From Hydractinia symbiolongicarpus (taxonomy: Eukaryota; Cnidaria; Hydrozoa; Anthoathecata; Hydractiniidae), in contig NC_079882.1 in the NCBI RefSeq assembly GCF_029227915.1, positions 18,362,501 to 18,426,500 of the forward strand: 64,000 nt of DNA. Reading direction: 5' to 3'. Every line of letters starts with the position of its first letter. Within the stretch, counting starts at the first letter, position 1. A program made the position numbers and the translations under genes. Below the pieces are notes generated by a model, which worked only from the letters and a program-made list of their open reading frames with translations, had not been told where the DNA came from and did not search any database. Positions 1 through 13,700 of the stretch are shown piece by piece.

Positions 1-3000
1 GAAAACAAACACTGTTACGCATGCTCTCAAAAGATACTTTGTGATTGTGTAAAAAATGGCAATAATGGGTCCAGTCACATGAGTCGGCATTATAAGGCGG
101 CACTTTAATAGAATTGAGGTCATATTTCCAAAAAAAAAAAAAACTGTTAGGCATGCCCTCATCAAATACTTTGTGATTATGTAAGAAATTGACAATAATC
201 GGTCCAACCACGTGGATTGTCATTATAGGGCGGCACTGCAATAGAATTAAGGCCATATTTACGCACACAAACACTGTTAGGCATGCCCTCATCAGATCCT
301 TTTTGATTGTGTAAAAAATGGACAATAATGGGTCCAACTACATGAATTGGCATTATAGGGCGCCACTTCAATAGAATCAAAGCCATATTTCCGCAAAACA
401 AACACTGTTAGGCATGCCCTCATCAGATACTTTGTGATTGTGAAAAAAAAATTAACAATAATGGGACCAACCACATTGATTGGCATTATAGGGCGGCACT
501 TCAATAGAATTGAGGTCATATTTCCACAAACAAACACTTTTAGGCATGCTCTCAAAAGATACTTTGTGATTGTGTAAAAAATGGCAATAATGGGTCCAGT
601 CACATGAATTGGCATTATAGGGCGGCACTTCAATAGAATTGAGGTCACATTTCCGCAAACAAACACTGTTAGGCATGCCCTCATCAGATACTTTTTGACT
701 GTGTGAAAAATGGTCAATAATGGGAGCAACCACATGAATTGGCATTATAGGGCGGCACTTCAATAGAATTAAGGCCATATTTCCGCAAAACAAACACTGT
801 TAGGCATTCCCTCATCAGATACTTTGTGATTGTGTAAAAAATTGACAATAATGGGACCAACCACATGGATTGCCATTATAGGGCGGCAATTCAATAGAAT
901 TGAGGTCATATTTCCACAAACAAACACTTTTAGGCATGCTCTCAAAAGATACTTTGTGATTGTGTAACAAATGGCAATAATGGGTCAGTCACATGAATTG
1001 GCATTCTAGGGCGGCACTACAAAAGAATTAGGGCTATATTTCCGCAAAACAAACACTGTTAGGTATGCCCTCATCAGATACTTTGTGATTGTGTAAAAAA
1101 TGGCAATAATGGGTCCAGTCACATGAATTGGCGTTATAGGGCGGCACTTCAATAGAATTAAGGCCATATTTACGCAAACAAACACTGTTAGGCATGCCCT
1201 CGTCAGATACTTTGTGATTGTGTAAAAAATGGCAATAATGGGTCCAGTCACATGGATTGGCATTATAAGGCGGCACTGCAATAGAATTAAGGCTATATTT
1301 CCGCAAACAAACACTGTTAGGCATGCCCTCATCAGATACTTTTTGACTGTGTAAAAAATGGACAATATTGGGAGCAACCACATGGATTGGCATTATAGGG
1401 CGGCACTTCAATAGAATTGAGGTCATATTTACGAAAAAACACACTGTTAGGCATGCCCTCAAAAGATAGCTTTTGTTTGTGTGAAAAATTGACAATAATG
1501 GGACCAACCACATGGATTGGCATTATAGGGCGGTTGTTCAATAGAATTAAGGCCATATTTCCGCAAACAAACACTGTTAGGCATGCTCTCAAAAGATACT
1601 TTGTGATTGTGTAAAAATTGACAATAATGGGACCAACCACATGGATTGGAATTATGGGGCTGCCCTTCAATAGAATTAAGGCCATATTTCTGCAAACAGA
1701 CACAGTTGGTATGCCCTGGAAAGATACTTTGTGATTGTGTAAATAATTGACAATAGTGGGACTAACCACATGGATTGGCATTATAGGGCGGAACTTCATT
1801 AGAATTGAGGTCATATTTCCGAAAACAAACACTGTTACGCATGCTCTCAAAAGATACTTTGTGATTGTGTAAAAAATGGCAATAATGGGTCCAGTCACAT
1901 GAGTCGGCATTATAAGGCGGCACTTTAATAGAATTGAGGTCATATTTCCAAAAAAAAAAAAAAACTGTTAGGCATGCCCTCATCAAATACTTTGTGATTA
2001 TGTAAGAAATTGACAATAATCGGTCCAACCACGTGGATTGTCATTATAGGGCGGCACTGCAATAGAATTAAGGCCATATTTACGCAAACAAACACTGTTA
2101 GGCATGCCCTCATCAGATCCTTTTTGATTGTGTAAAAAATGGACAATAATGGGTCCAACTACATGAATTGGCATTATAGGGCGCCACTTCAATAGAATCA
2201 AAGCCATATTTCCGCAAAACAAACACTGTTAGGCATGCCCTCATCAGATACTGTGTGATTGTGAAAAAAAAATTAACAATAATGGGACCAACCACATTGA
2301 TTGGAATTATGGGGCTGCCCTTCAATAGAATTGAGGTCATATTTACGAAAAAACACACTGTTAGGCATGCCCTCAAAAGATAGCTTTTGTTTGTGTGAAA
2401 AATTGACAGTAATGGGACCAACCAGATGGATTGGCATTATAGGGCGGTTGTTCAATAGAATTTAGGCCATATTTCCGCAAACAAACACTGTTAGGCATGC
2501 TCTCAAAAGATACTTTGTGATTGTGTAAAAAATGGCAATAATGGGTCCAGTCACATGGATTAGCATTATAGGGCGGAACTTCAATAGAATTGAGATCATA
2601 TTTCCGAAAACAAACACTGTTACGCATGCTCTCAAAAGATACTTTGTGATTGTGTAAAAAATTGACAGTAATGAGATCCACCACATGGATTGGCATTATA
2701 GGGCGGAACTTCAACACAATTGAGGCCATATTTCCGCAAACAAAACTGTTAGGCATGCCCTCATCAGATACTTTGTGATTGTGTAAAAAATTGACAATAA
2801 TGGGGACAAACCACATGGATTGGCAGTATAAGGCGGAACGTCAATAGAATTGAGGTCATATTTCAGCAAACAAACCATGCTTGGCATGCCCTCAAAAGAT
2901 ATTTTTTGTTTGTGTGAAGAATTGACATTAATGTGACTAACCACATGGATTGGAATTATGGGGCGGCACTTCAATAGAATTAAGGCCATATTTCCGAAAA

Positions 3001-6000
3001 AAAACACTGTTAGGCATGCTCTCAAAAGACACTTTGTGATTGTGTGAAAAATTGAGAATAATGGGACCAACCACATGAATTGGCATTATAGGGCGGCACT
3101 GCAATAGAATTGAGGTCACACTTCCGAAAAAAAACACCGTTAGGCATGCCCTCATCAGGTACTTTTTGATTGTGTAAAAAATTGACAATAATGGGACCAA
3201 CCTAATGGATTGCCATTGTAGGGCGGCACTTCAATAGAATTAAGGCCATATTTACGCAAACAAACACTGTTAGGCATGCCCTCGTCAGATACTTTGTGAT
3301 TGTGTAAAAAATGGCAATAATGGGTCCAGTCACATGGATTGGCATTATAAGGCGGCACTGCAATAGAATTAAGGCTATATTTCCGCAAACAAACACTGTT
3401 AGGCATGCCCTCATCAGATACTTTTTGACTGTGTAAAAAATGGACAATATTGGGAGCAACCACATGGATTGGCATTATAGGGCGGCACTTCAATAGAATT
3501 GAGGTCATATTTACGAAAAAACACACTGTTAGGCATGCCCTCAAAAGATAGCTTTTGTTTGTGTGAAAAATTGACAATAATGGGACCAACCACATGGATT
3601 GGCATTATAGGGCGGTTGTTCAATAGAATTAAGGCCATATTTCCGCAAACAAACACTGTTAGGCATGCTCTCAAAAGATACTTTGTGATTGTGTAAAAAT
3701 TGACAATAATGGGACCAACCACATGGATTGGAATTATGGGGCTGCCCTTCAATAGAATTAAGGCCATATTTCTGCAAACAGACACAGTTGGTACGCCCTG
3801 GAAAGATACTTTGTGATTGTGTAAATAATTGACAATAGTGGGACTAACCACATGGATTGGCATTATAGGGCGGAACTTCATTAGAATTGAGGTCATATTT
3901 CCGAAAACAAACACTGTTACGCATGCTCTCAAAAGATACTTTGTGATTGTGTAAAAAATGGCAATAATGGGTCCAGTCACATGAGTCGGCATTATAAGGC
4001 GGCACTTTAATAGAATTGAGGTCATATTTCCAAAAAAAAAAAAAACTGTTAGGCATGCCCTCATCAAATACTTTGTGATTATGTAAGAAATTGACAATAA
4101 TCGGTCCAACCACGTGGATTGTCATTATAGGGCGGCACTGCAATAGAATTAAGGCCATATTTACGCACACAAACACTGTTAGGCATGCCCTCATCAGATC
4201 CTTTTTGATTGTGTAAAAAATGGACAATAATGGGTCCAACTACATGAATTGGCATTATAGGGCGCCACTTCAATAGAATCAAAGCCATATTTCCGCAAAA
4301 CAAACACTGTTAGGCATGCCCTCATCAGATACTTTGTGATTGTGAAAAAAAAATTAACAATAATGGGACCAACCACATTGATTGGCATTATAGGGCGGCA
4401 CTTCAATAGAATTGAGGTCATATTTCCACAAACAAACACTTTTAGGCATGCTCTCAAAAGATACTTTGTGATTGTGTAAAAAATGGCAATAATGGGTCCA
4501 GTCACATGAATTGGCATTATAGGGCGGCACTTCAATAGAATTGAGGTCACATTTCCGCAAACAAACACTGTTAGGCATGCCCTCATCAGATACTTTTTGA
4601 CTGTGTGAAAAATGGTCAATAATGGGAGCAACCACATGAATTGGCATTATAGGGCGGCACTTCAATAGAATTAAGGCCATATTTCCGCAAAACAAACACT
4701 GTTAGGCATTCCCTCATCAGATACTTTGTGATTGTGTAAAAAATTGACAATAATGGGACCAACCACATGGATTGCCATTATAGGGCGGCAATTCAATAGA
4801 ATTGAGGTCATATTTCCACAAACAAACACTTTTAGGCATGCTCTCAAAAGATACTTTGTGATTGTGTAACAAATGGCAATAATGGGTCAGTCACATGAAT
4901 TGGCATTCTAGGGCGGCACTACAAAAGAATTAGGGCTATATTTCCGCAAAACAAACACTGTTAGGTATGCCCTCATCAGATACTTTGTGATTGTGTAAAA
5001 AATGGCAATAATGGGTCCAGTCACATGAATTGGCGTTATAGGGCGGCACTTCAATAGAATTAAGGCCATATTTACGCAAACAAACACTGTTAGGCATGCC
5101 CTCGTCAGATACTTTGTGATTGTGTAAAAAATGGCAATAATGGGTCCAGTCACATGGATTGGCATTATAAGGCGGCACTGCAATAGAATTAAGGCTATAT
5201 TTCCGCAAACAAACACTGTTAGGCATGCCCTCATCAGATACTTTTTGACTGTGTAAAAAATGGACAATATTGGGAGCAACCACATGGATTGGCATTATAG
5301 GGCGGCACTTCAATAGAATTGAGGTCATATTTACGAAAAAACACACTGTTAGGCATGCCCTCAAAAGATAGCTTTTGTTTGTGTGAAAAATTGACAATAA
5401 TGGGACCAACCACATGGATTGGCATTATAGGGCGGTTGTTCAATAGAATTAAGGCCATATTTCCGCAAACAAACACTGTTAGGCATGCTCTCAAAAGATA
5501 CTTTGTGATTGTGTAAAAATTGACAATAATGGGACCAACCACATGGATTGGAATTATGGGGCTGCCCTTCAATAGAATTAAGGCCATATTTCTGCAAACA
5601 GACACAGTTGGTATGCCCTGGAAAGATACTTTGTGATTGTGTAAATAATTGACAATAGTGGGACTAACCACATGGATTGGCATTATAGGGCGGAACTTCA
5701 TTAGAATTGAGGTCATATTTCCGAAAACAAACACTGTTACGCATGCTCTCAAAAGATACTTTGTGATTGTGTAAAAAATGGCAATAATGGGTCCAGTCAC
5801 ATGAGTCGGCATTATAAGGCGGCACTTTAATAGAATTGAGGTCATATTTCCAAAAAAAAAAAAAAACTGTTAGGCATGCCCTCATCAAATACTTTGTGAT
5901 TATGTAAGAAATTGACAATAATCGGTCCAACCACGTGGATTGTCATTATAGGGCGGCACTGCAATAGAATTAAGGCCATATTTACGCAAACAAACACTGT

Positions 6001-7140
6001 TAGGCATGCCCTCATCAGATCCTTTTTGATTGTGTAAAAAATGGACAATAATGGGTCCAACTACATGAATTGGCATTATAGGGCGCCACTTCAATAGAAT
6101 CAAAGCCATATTTCCGCAAAACAAACACTGTTAGGCATGCCCTCATCAGATACTGTGTGATTGTGAAAAAAAAATTAACAATAATGGGACCAACCACATT
6201 GATTGGAATTATGGGGCTGCCCTTCAATAGAATTGAGGTCATATTTACGAAAAAACACACTGTTAGGCATGCCCTCAAAAGATAGCTTTTGTTTGTGTGA
6301 AAAATTGACAGTAATGGGACCAACCAGATGGATTGGCATTATAGGGCGGTTGTTCAATAGAATTTAGGCCATATTTCCGCAAACAAACACTGTTAGGCAT
6401 GCTCTCAAAAGATACTTTGTGATTGTGTAAAAAATGGCAATAATGGGTCCAGTCACATGGATTAGCATTATAGGGCGGAACTTCAATAGAATTGAGATCA
6501 TATTTCCGAAAACAAACACTGTTACGCATGCTCTCAAAAGATACTTTGTGATTGTGTAAAAAATTGACAGTAATGAGATCCACCACATGGATTGGCATTA
6601 TAGGGCGGAACTTCAACACAATTGAGGCCATATTTCCGCAAACAAAACTGTTAGGCATGCCCTCATCAGATACTTTGTGATTGTGTAAAAAATTGACAAT
6701 AATGGGGACAAACCACATGGATTGGCAGTATAAGGCGGAACGTCAATAGAATTGAGGTCATATTTCAGCAAACAAACCATGCTTGGCATGCCCTCAAAAG
6801 ATATTTTTTGTTTGTGTGAAGAATTGACATTAATGTGACTAACCACATGGATTGGAATTATGGGGCGGCACTTCAATAGAATTAAGGCCATATTTCCGAA
6901 AAAAAACACTGTTAGGCATGCTCTCAAAAGACACTTTGTGATTGTGTGAAAAATTGAGAATAATGGGACCAACCACATGAATTGGCATTATAGGGCGGCA
7001 CTGCAATAGAATTGAGGTCACACTTCCGAAAAAAAACACCGTTAGGCATGCCCTCATCAGGTACTTTTTGATTGTGTAAAAAATTGACAATAATGGGACC
7101 AACCTAATGGATTGCCATTGTAGGGCGGCACTTCAATAGA
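1..7140. repeat. Higher-order repeat block A, 3,902-bp period
   Basis: The order of monomer variants from 1 to about 3,240 recurs almost unchanged at an offset of 3,902 bp, close to 30 monomers. The match stops near 7,140, where one copy reads AAGGCCATATTTACGC and the other AAAGCCATATTTCCGC. Inside the period a second duplication is nested: the segment at 177 returns at 1,998, 4,079 and 5,900 (offsets 1,821, 2,081, 1,821), and the segment at 1,417 returns at 3,499 and 5,319 (offsets 2,082, 1,820). This equals alternating 14- and 16-monomer steps. The copies differ by few substitutions, so the amplification looks recent. Confidence 0.9.
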
Positions 7141-10100
7141 ATTAAAGCCATATTTCCGCAAACAAACACTGTTAGGCATGTCCTCATCAGGTACTTTGTG
7201 ATTGTGTAAAAAATTGACAATAATGGGACCAGTCACATGAATTGGCTTTATAGGGCGGCACTTCAATAGAATTGAGGTCATACTTCCAAAAAAAAACACC
7301 GTTTGGCATGCCCTCATCAGGTACTTTTTGATTGTGTAAAAAATTGACAATAATGGCACCAACCTCATGGATTGCCATTGTAGGGCGGCACTTCAATAGA
7401 ATTAACGCCATATTTCCGCTAACAAAACTGTTAGGCATGCCCTCATCAGATATTTTGTGATTGTGTAAAAAATTGACAATAATGGGGACCAACCACATGG
7501 ATTGACAGTATAAGGCGGAACGTCAATAGAATTGAGGTCCTATTTCAGCAAACAAACATTGCTGGGCATGCCCTCAAAAGATATTTTTTGTTTTGTGAAG
7601 AATTGACATTATTGGGAGCAACCACATCGATTGGCATTATAGGGCGTCACTTCAATAGAATTAAGGCCATATTTCCGCAAAACAAACACTGTTAGGCTTG
7701 CCCTCAAAAGACACTTTGTGATTGTGTGAAAAATTGAGAATAATGGGACCAACCACATAAATTGGCATTATAGGGCGGCACTTCAATAGAATTAAGGCCA
7801 TATTTCCGCAAACAAAGCTGTTAGGCATGCCCTCATCAGATACTTTTTGATTGTGTAAAAAATGGACAATAATGGGTCCAACCACATGAATTGGCATTAT
7901 AGGGCGCCACTTCAATAAAAATACGGCCATATTTTCGATAACAAACACTGTTGGGCATGCCCTCATCAGATACTTTGTGATTGTGTAAAATATTGATAAT
8001 AATGGGTCCAGTCACATAAATTGGCATTATAGGGCAGCACTTCAATAGAATTGAGGTCATACTTCCGCAAAACAAACACTGTTAGGCATGCCCTCATCAG
8101 GTACTTTTTGATTGTGTAAAAAATTGACAATAATGGGACCAACCACATTGATTGGCATTATAGGGCGGCAATTCATTAGAATTGAGGCCATATTTCCACA
8201 AACAAACACTGTTAGGCATGCTCTCATCAGATACTTTGTGATTGTGTAAAAAATTGACAGTAATGAGATCCACCACATGGATTGGCATTATAGGGCGGAA
8301 CTTCAATAGAATTGAGGCCATATTTCCGAAAAACAACACTGTTAGGCATGCTCTCAAAAGACACTTTGTGATTGTGTAAAAAATTGACAATAATGGGGAC
8401 AAACCACATGGATTGGCAGTATAAGGCGCAACGTCAATAGAATTGAGGTCATATTTCAGCAAACAAACATTGCTGGGCAGGCCCTCAAAAGATATTTTTT
8501 GTTTGTGTGAAGAATTGACATTAATGTGACTAACCACATGTTTGGAATTATGGGGCGGCACTTCAATAGAATTATAGCCATATTTCCGCAAACAAACACT
8601 GTTAGGCATGTCCTCATCAGGTACTTTGTGATTGTGTAAAAAATTGACAATAATGGGACCAGTCACATGAATTGGCTTTATAGGGCGGCACTTCAATAGA
8701 ATTGGGGTCATACTTCCAAAAAAAAACACCGTTTGGCATGCCCTCATCAGGTACTCTTTGATTGTGTAAAAAATTGACAATAATGGGACCAACCTCATGG
8801 ATTGCCATTGTAGGGCGGCACTTCAATAGAATTAACGCCATATTTCCGCAAACAAACACTGTTAGGCATGTCCTCATCAGGTACTTTGTGATTGTGTAAA
8901 AAATTGACAATAATGGGACCAGTCACATGAATTGGCATTATAGGGCGGCACTTCAATGGAATTGAGGTGATATTACCGAAAAAAAGCACTGTTAGGCATG
9001 CCCTCAAAAGATATTCTTCGTTTGTGTGAAAAATTGACAATAATGGGACCAACCACATGGATTGGCATTATAGGGCGGCAATTCATTAGAATTGAGGCCA
9101 TATTTCCACAAACAAACACTGTTAGGCATGCTCTCATCAGATACTTTGTGATTGTGTAAAAAATTGACAGTAATGAGATCCACCACATGGATTGGCATTA
9201 TAGGGCGGAACTTCAATAGAATTGAGGCCATATTTCCGAAAAACAACACTGTTAGGCATGCTCTCAAAAGACACTTTGTGATTGTGTAAAAAATTGACAG
9301 TAATGAGATCAACCACATGGATTTGCATTATAGGGCGGTACTTCAATAGAATTAAGGCCATATTTTCGTAAAAAAACACTGTTAGGCATGCTCTTAAAAG
9401 ACACTTTGTGATTGTGTGAAAAAGTGAGAATAATGGGACCAACCACATGAATTGACATTATAAGGCGGCACTTCAATAGAATTAAGGCCAGATTTCCGCT
9501 AACAAAACTGTTAGGCATGCCCTCATCAGATACTTTGTGATTGTGTAAAAAATTGACAATAATGGGGACCAACCACATGGATTGACAGTATAAGGCGGAA
9601 CGTCAATAGAATTGAGGTCCTATTTCAGCAAACAAACATTGCTGGGCATGCCCTCAAAAGATATTTTTTGTTTTGTGAAGAATTGACATTATTGGGAGCA
9701 ACCACATCGATTGGCATTATAGGGCGTCACTTCAATAGAATTAAGGCCATATTTCCGCAAAACAAACACTGTTAGGCTTGCCCTCAAAAGACACTTTGTG
9801 ATTGTGTGAAAAATTGAGAATAATGGGACCAACCACATAAATTGGCATTATAGGGCGGCACTTCAATAGAATTAAGGCCATATTTCCGCAAACAAAACTG
9901 TTAGGCATGCCCTCATCAGATACTTTGTGATTGTGTAAAAAATGGACAATAATGGGTCCAACCACATGAATTGGCATTATAGGGCGCCACTTCAATAAAA
10001 ATACGGCCATATTTTCGATAACAAACACTGTTGGGCATGCCCTCATCAGATACTTTGTGATTGTGTAAAATATTGATAATAATGGGTCCAGTCACATTAA

Positions 10101-10780
10101 TTGGCATTATAGGGCAGCACTTCAATAGAATTGAGGTCATACTTCCGCAAAACAAACACTGTTAGGCATGCCCTCATCAGGTACTTTTTGATTGTGTAAA
10201 AAATTGACAGTAATGAGATCCACCACATGGATTGGCATTATAGGGCGGAACTTCAATAGAATTGAGGCCATGTTTCCGAAAAACAACACTGTTAGGCATG
10301 CTCTCAAAAGACACTTTGTGATTGTGTAAAAAATTGACAGTAATGAGATCAACCACATGGATTTGCATTATAGGGCGGAACTTCAATAGAATTGAGGACA
10401 TATTTCCGTAAAAAAACACTGTTAGGCATGCTCTTAAAAGACACTTTGTGATTGTGTGAAAAAATGAGAATAATGGGACCAACCACATGAATTCGCATTA
10501 TAAGGCGGCACTTCAATAGAATTAAGGCCATATTTCCGCAAACAAAACTGTTAGGCATGCCCTCATCAGATACTTTGTGATTGTGTAAAATATTGACAAT
10601 AATGGGGACCAACCACATGCATTGGCAGTATAAGGCGGAACGTCAATAGAATTGACGTCCTATTTCAGCAAACAAACATTGCTGGGCATGCCCTCAAAAG
10701 ATATTTTTTGTTTTGTGAAGAATTGACATTATTGGGAGCAACCACATCGATTGGCATTATAGGGCGGCACTTCAATAGAA
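7141..10780. repeat. Higher-order repeat block B, 2,080-bp period
   Basis: A 16-monomer segment starting near 7,480 recurs at an offset of 2,080 bp: the variants at 7,661 and 7,836 reappear at 9,741 and 9,916. Smaller internal duplications are visible near 8,060/8,970 and 8,230/9,310. Monomers here share a subtype with GCTGGGCATGCC and a long T-run (TATTTTTTG) that is rare in block A. Confidence 0.8.
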
Positions 10781-13700
10781 TTAAGGCCATATTTCCGCAA
10801 AACAAACACTGTTAGGCTTGCCCTCATCAGATACTTTGTGATTGTATAAAAAATTGACAATAATGGGACCAACCACATTGATTGGGATTATAGGGCGGCA
10901 CTTGAAAAGAATTGAGGTCATATTTCCGAAAACAAACACTGTTAGGCATGCCCTCATCAGATACTTTTTGATTGTGTAAAAAATGGACAATAATGGGTCC
11001 AACCACATGAATTGGCATTATAGGGCGCCACTTCAATAAAAATACGGCCATATTTTCGATAACAAACACTGTTGGGCATGCCCTCATCAGATACTTTGTG
11101 ATTGTGTAAAATATTGATAATAATGGGTCCAGTCACATAAATTGGCATTATAGGGCGGCACTTCAATAGAATTGAGGTCATACTTCCGCAAAACAAACAC
11201 TGTTAGGCATGCCCTCATCAGGTACTTTTTGATTGTGTAAAATATTGACAATAATGGGACCAACCACATTGATTGGCATTATAGGGCGGCACTTCAATAG
11301 AATTGAGGTCATACTTCCGCAAAACAAACACTGTTAGGCATGCCCTCATCAGGTACTTTTTGATTGTGTAAAATATTGACAATAATGGGACCAACCACAT
11401 TGATTGGCATTATAGGGCGGCACTTCAATAGAATTGAGGTCATATTTACGAAAAAACACACTGTTAGGCATGCCCTCAAAAGATAGCTTTTGATTGTGTG
11501 AAAAATTGACAATAATGGGACCAACCACATGGATTGGCATTATAGGGCGGTTGTTCAATAGAATTAAGGCCATATTTCCACAAACAAACACTGTTAGGCA
11601 TGCTCTCAAAAGATACTTTGTGATTGTGTAAAAAATTGACAACAATGGGACCAACCACATGGATTGGCATTATAGGGCGGCACTTCAATAGAATTAAGGC
11701 GATATTTCTGCAAACAGACACAGTTGGTATGCCTTCGAAAGATACTTTGTGATTGTGTGAAAAATTGACAATAATAGGACCAACCTCATGGTTTGGCATT
11801 ATAGGGCGGCACTTCAATAGAATTGAGGTCATATTTCCACAAACAAACACTTTTAGGCATGCTTTCAAAAGATACTTTGTGATTGTGAAAAGAGTGGCAA
11901 TAATGGGTCCAGTCACATAAATTGGCATTATAGCGCGGCCTTAAATAGAATTGAGGTCATATTTCCAAAAAAAAAAAAAAACTGTTAGCCATGCCCTCAT
12001 CAGATACTTTGTGATTGTGTAAAATATGGAAATAATGGGACCAACCACATGAATTGGGATTATAGGGCGGCACTTCAATAGAATTGAGGTCATATTTCCG
12101 CAAACAAACACTGTTAGGCATGCTCTCATCAGATGCTTTGTGATTGTGTAAAAATTGACAGTAATGAGACCTACCACATGAATTGGCAGTATAGGGCGAA
12201 ACTTCAATAAAATTGAGGCCACATTTCCGAAAAAAAACACTGTTTGGCTTGCTCTCAAAAGACACTTTGTGATTCTGTGAAAAATTGAGAATAATGGGAC
12301 CAACCACATGAATTGGCATTATAGGGTGGCACTTCAATAGAATTAAGGCTATATTTCCGCAAACAAAACTGTTAGGCATGCTCTCATCAGATGCTTTGTG
12401 ATTGTGTATCTTATCAGATACTTTGTGATTGTGTAAAAAATTGACAATAATGGGGACCAACCACATGGATTGGCAGTATAGGGCGGAACGTCAATAGAAT
12501 TGAGGTCCTATTTCAGCAAACAAACACTGCTGGGCATGCCCTCAAAAGATACTTTTTGTTTGAGTGAGGAATTGACATTAATGTGACTAACCACATGGAT
12601 TGGAATTATGGGGCGGCACTTCAATAGAATTAAGGCCATATTTCCGAAAAAAAACACTGTTACGCATGCTCTCAAAAGACACTTTGTGATTGTGTGAAAA
12701 ATTGAGAATAATGGGACCAACCACATGAATTGGCATTATAGGGCGGCACTTCAATAGAATTGAGGTCATACTTCCGAAAAAAGACACCGTTAGGCATGCC
12801 CTCATCAGGTACTTTTTGATTGTGTAAAAAATTTACAATAATGGGACAAACCACATGGATTGGCATTATAAGGCGGAACGTCAATAGAATTGAGGTCATA
12901 TTTCAGCAAACAAACATTGCTAGGCATGCCCTCAAAAGATATTTTTTGTTTGTGTGAAGAATTGACATTAATGTGAATAACCACATGTTTGGAATTATGG
13001 GGCGGCACTTCAATAGAATTAAGGCCATATTTCCGCAAACAAACACTGTTAGGCATGTCCTCATCAGGTACTTTGTGATTGTGTAAAAAATTGACAATAA
13101 TGGGACCAGTCACATGAATTGGCTTTATAGGGCGGCACTTCAATAGAATTAACGCCATATTTCCGCAAACAAACACTGTTAGGCATGTCCTCATCAGGTA
13201 CTTTGTGATTGTGTAAAAAATTGACAATAATGGGACCAGTCACATGAATTGGCATTATAGGGCGGCACTTCAATAGAATTGAGGTGATATTATCGAAAAA
13301 AAGCACTGTTAGGCATGCCCTCAAAAGATATTCTTCGTTTGTGTGAAAAATTGACAGTAATGGGACCAACCACATGGATTGGCATTATAGGACGGCAATT
13401 CATTAGAATTGAGGCCATATTTCCACAAACAAACACTGTTAGGCATGCTCTCATCAGATACTTTGTAATTGTGTAAAAAATTGACAGTAATGAGATCCAC
13501 CACATGGATTGGCATTATAGGGCGGAACTTCAATAGAATTGAGGCCATATTTCCGAAAAACAACACTGTTAGGCATGCTCTCAAAAGACACTTTGTGATT
13601 GTGTAAAAAATTGACAGTAATGAGATCAACCACATGAATTCGCATTATAAGGCGGCACTTCAATAGAATTAAGGCCATATTTCCGCAAACAAAACTGTTA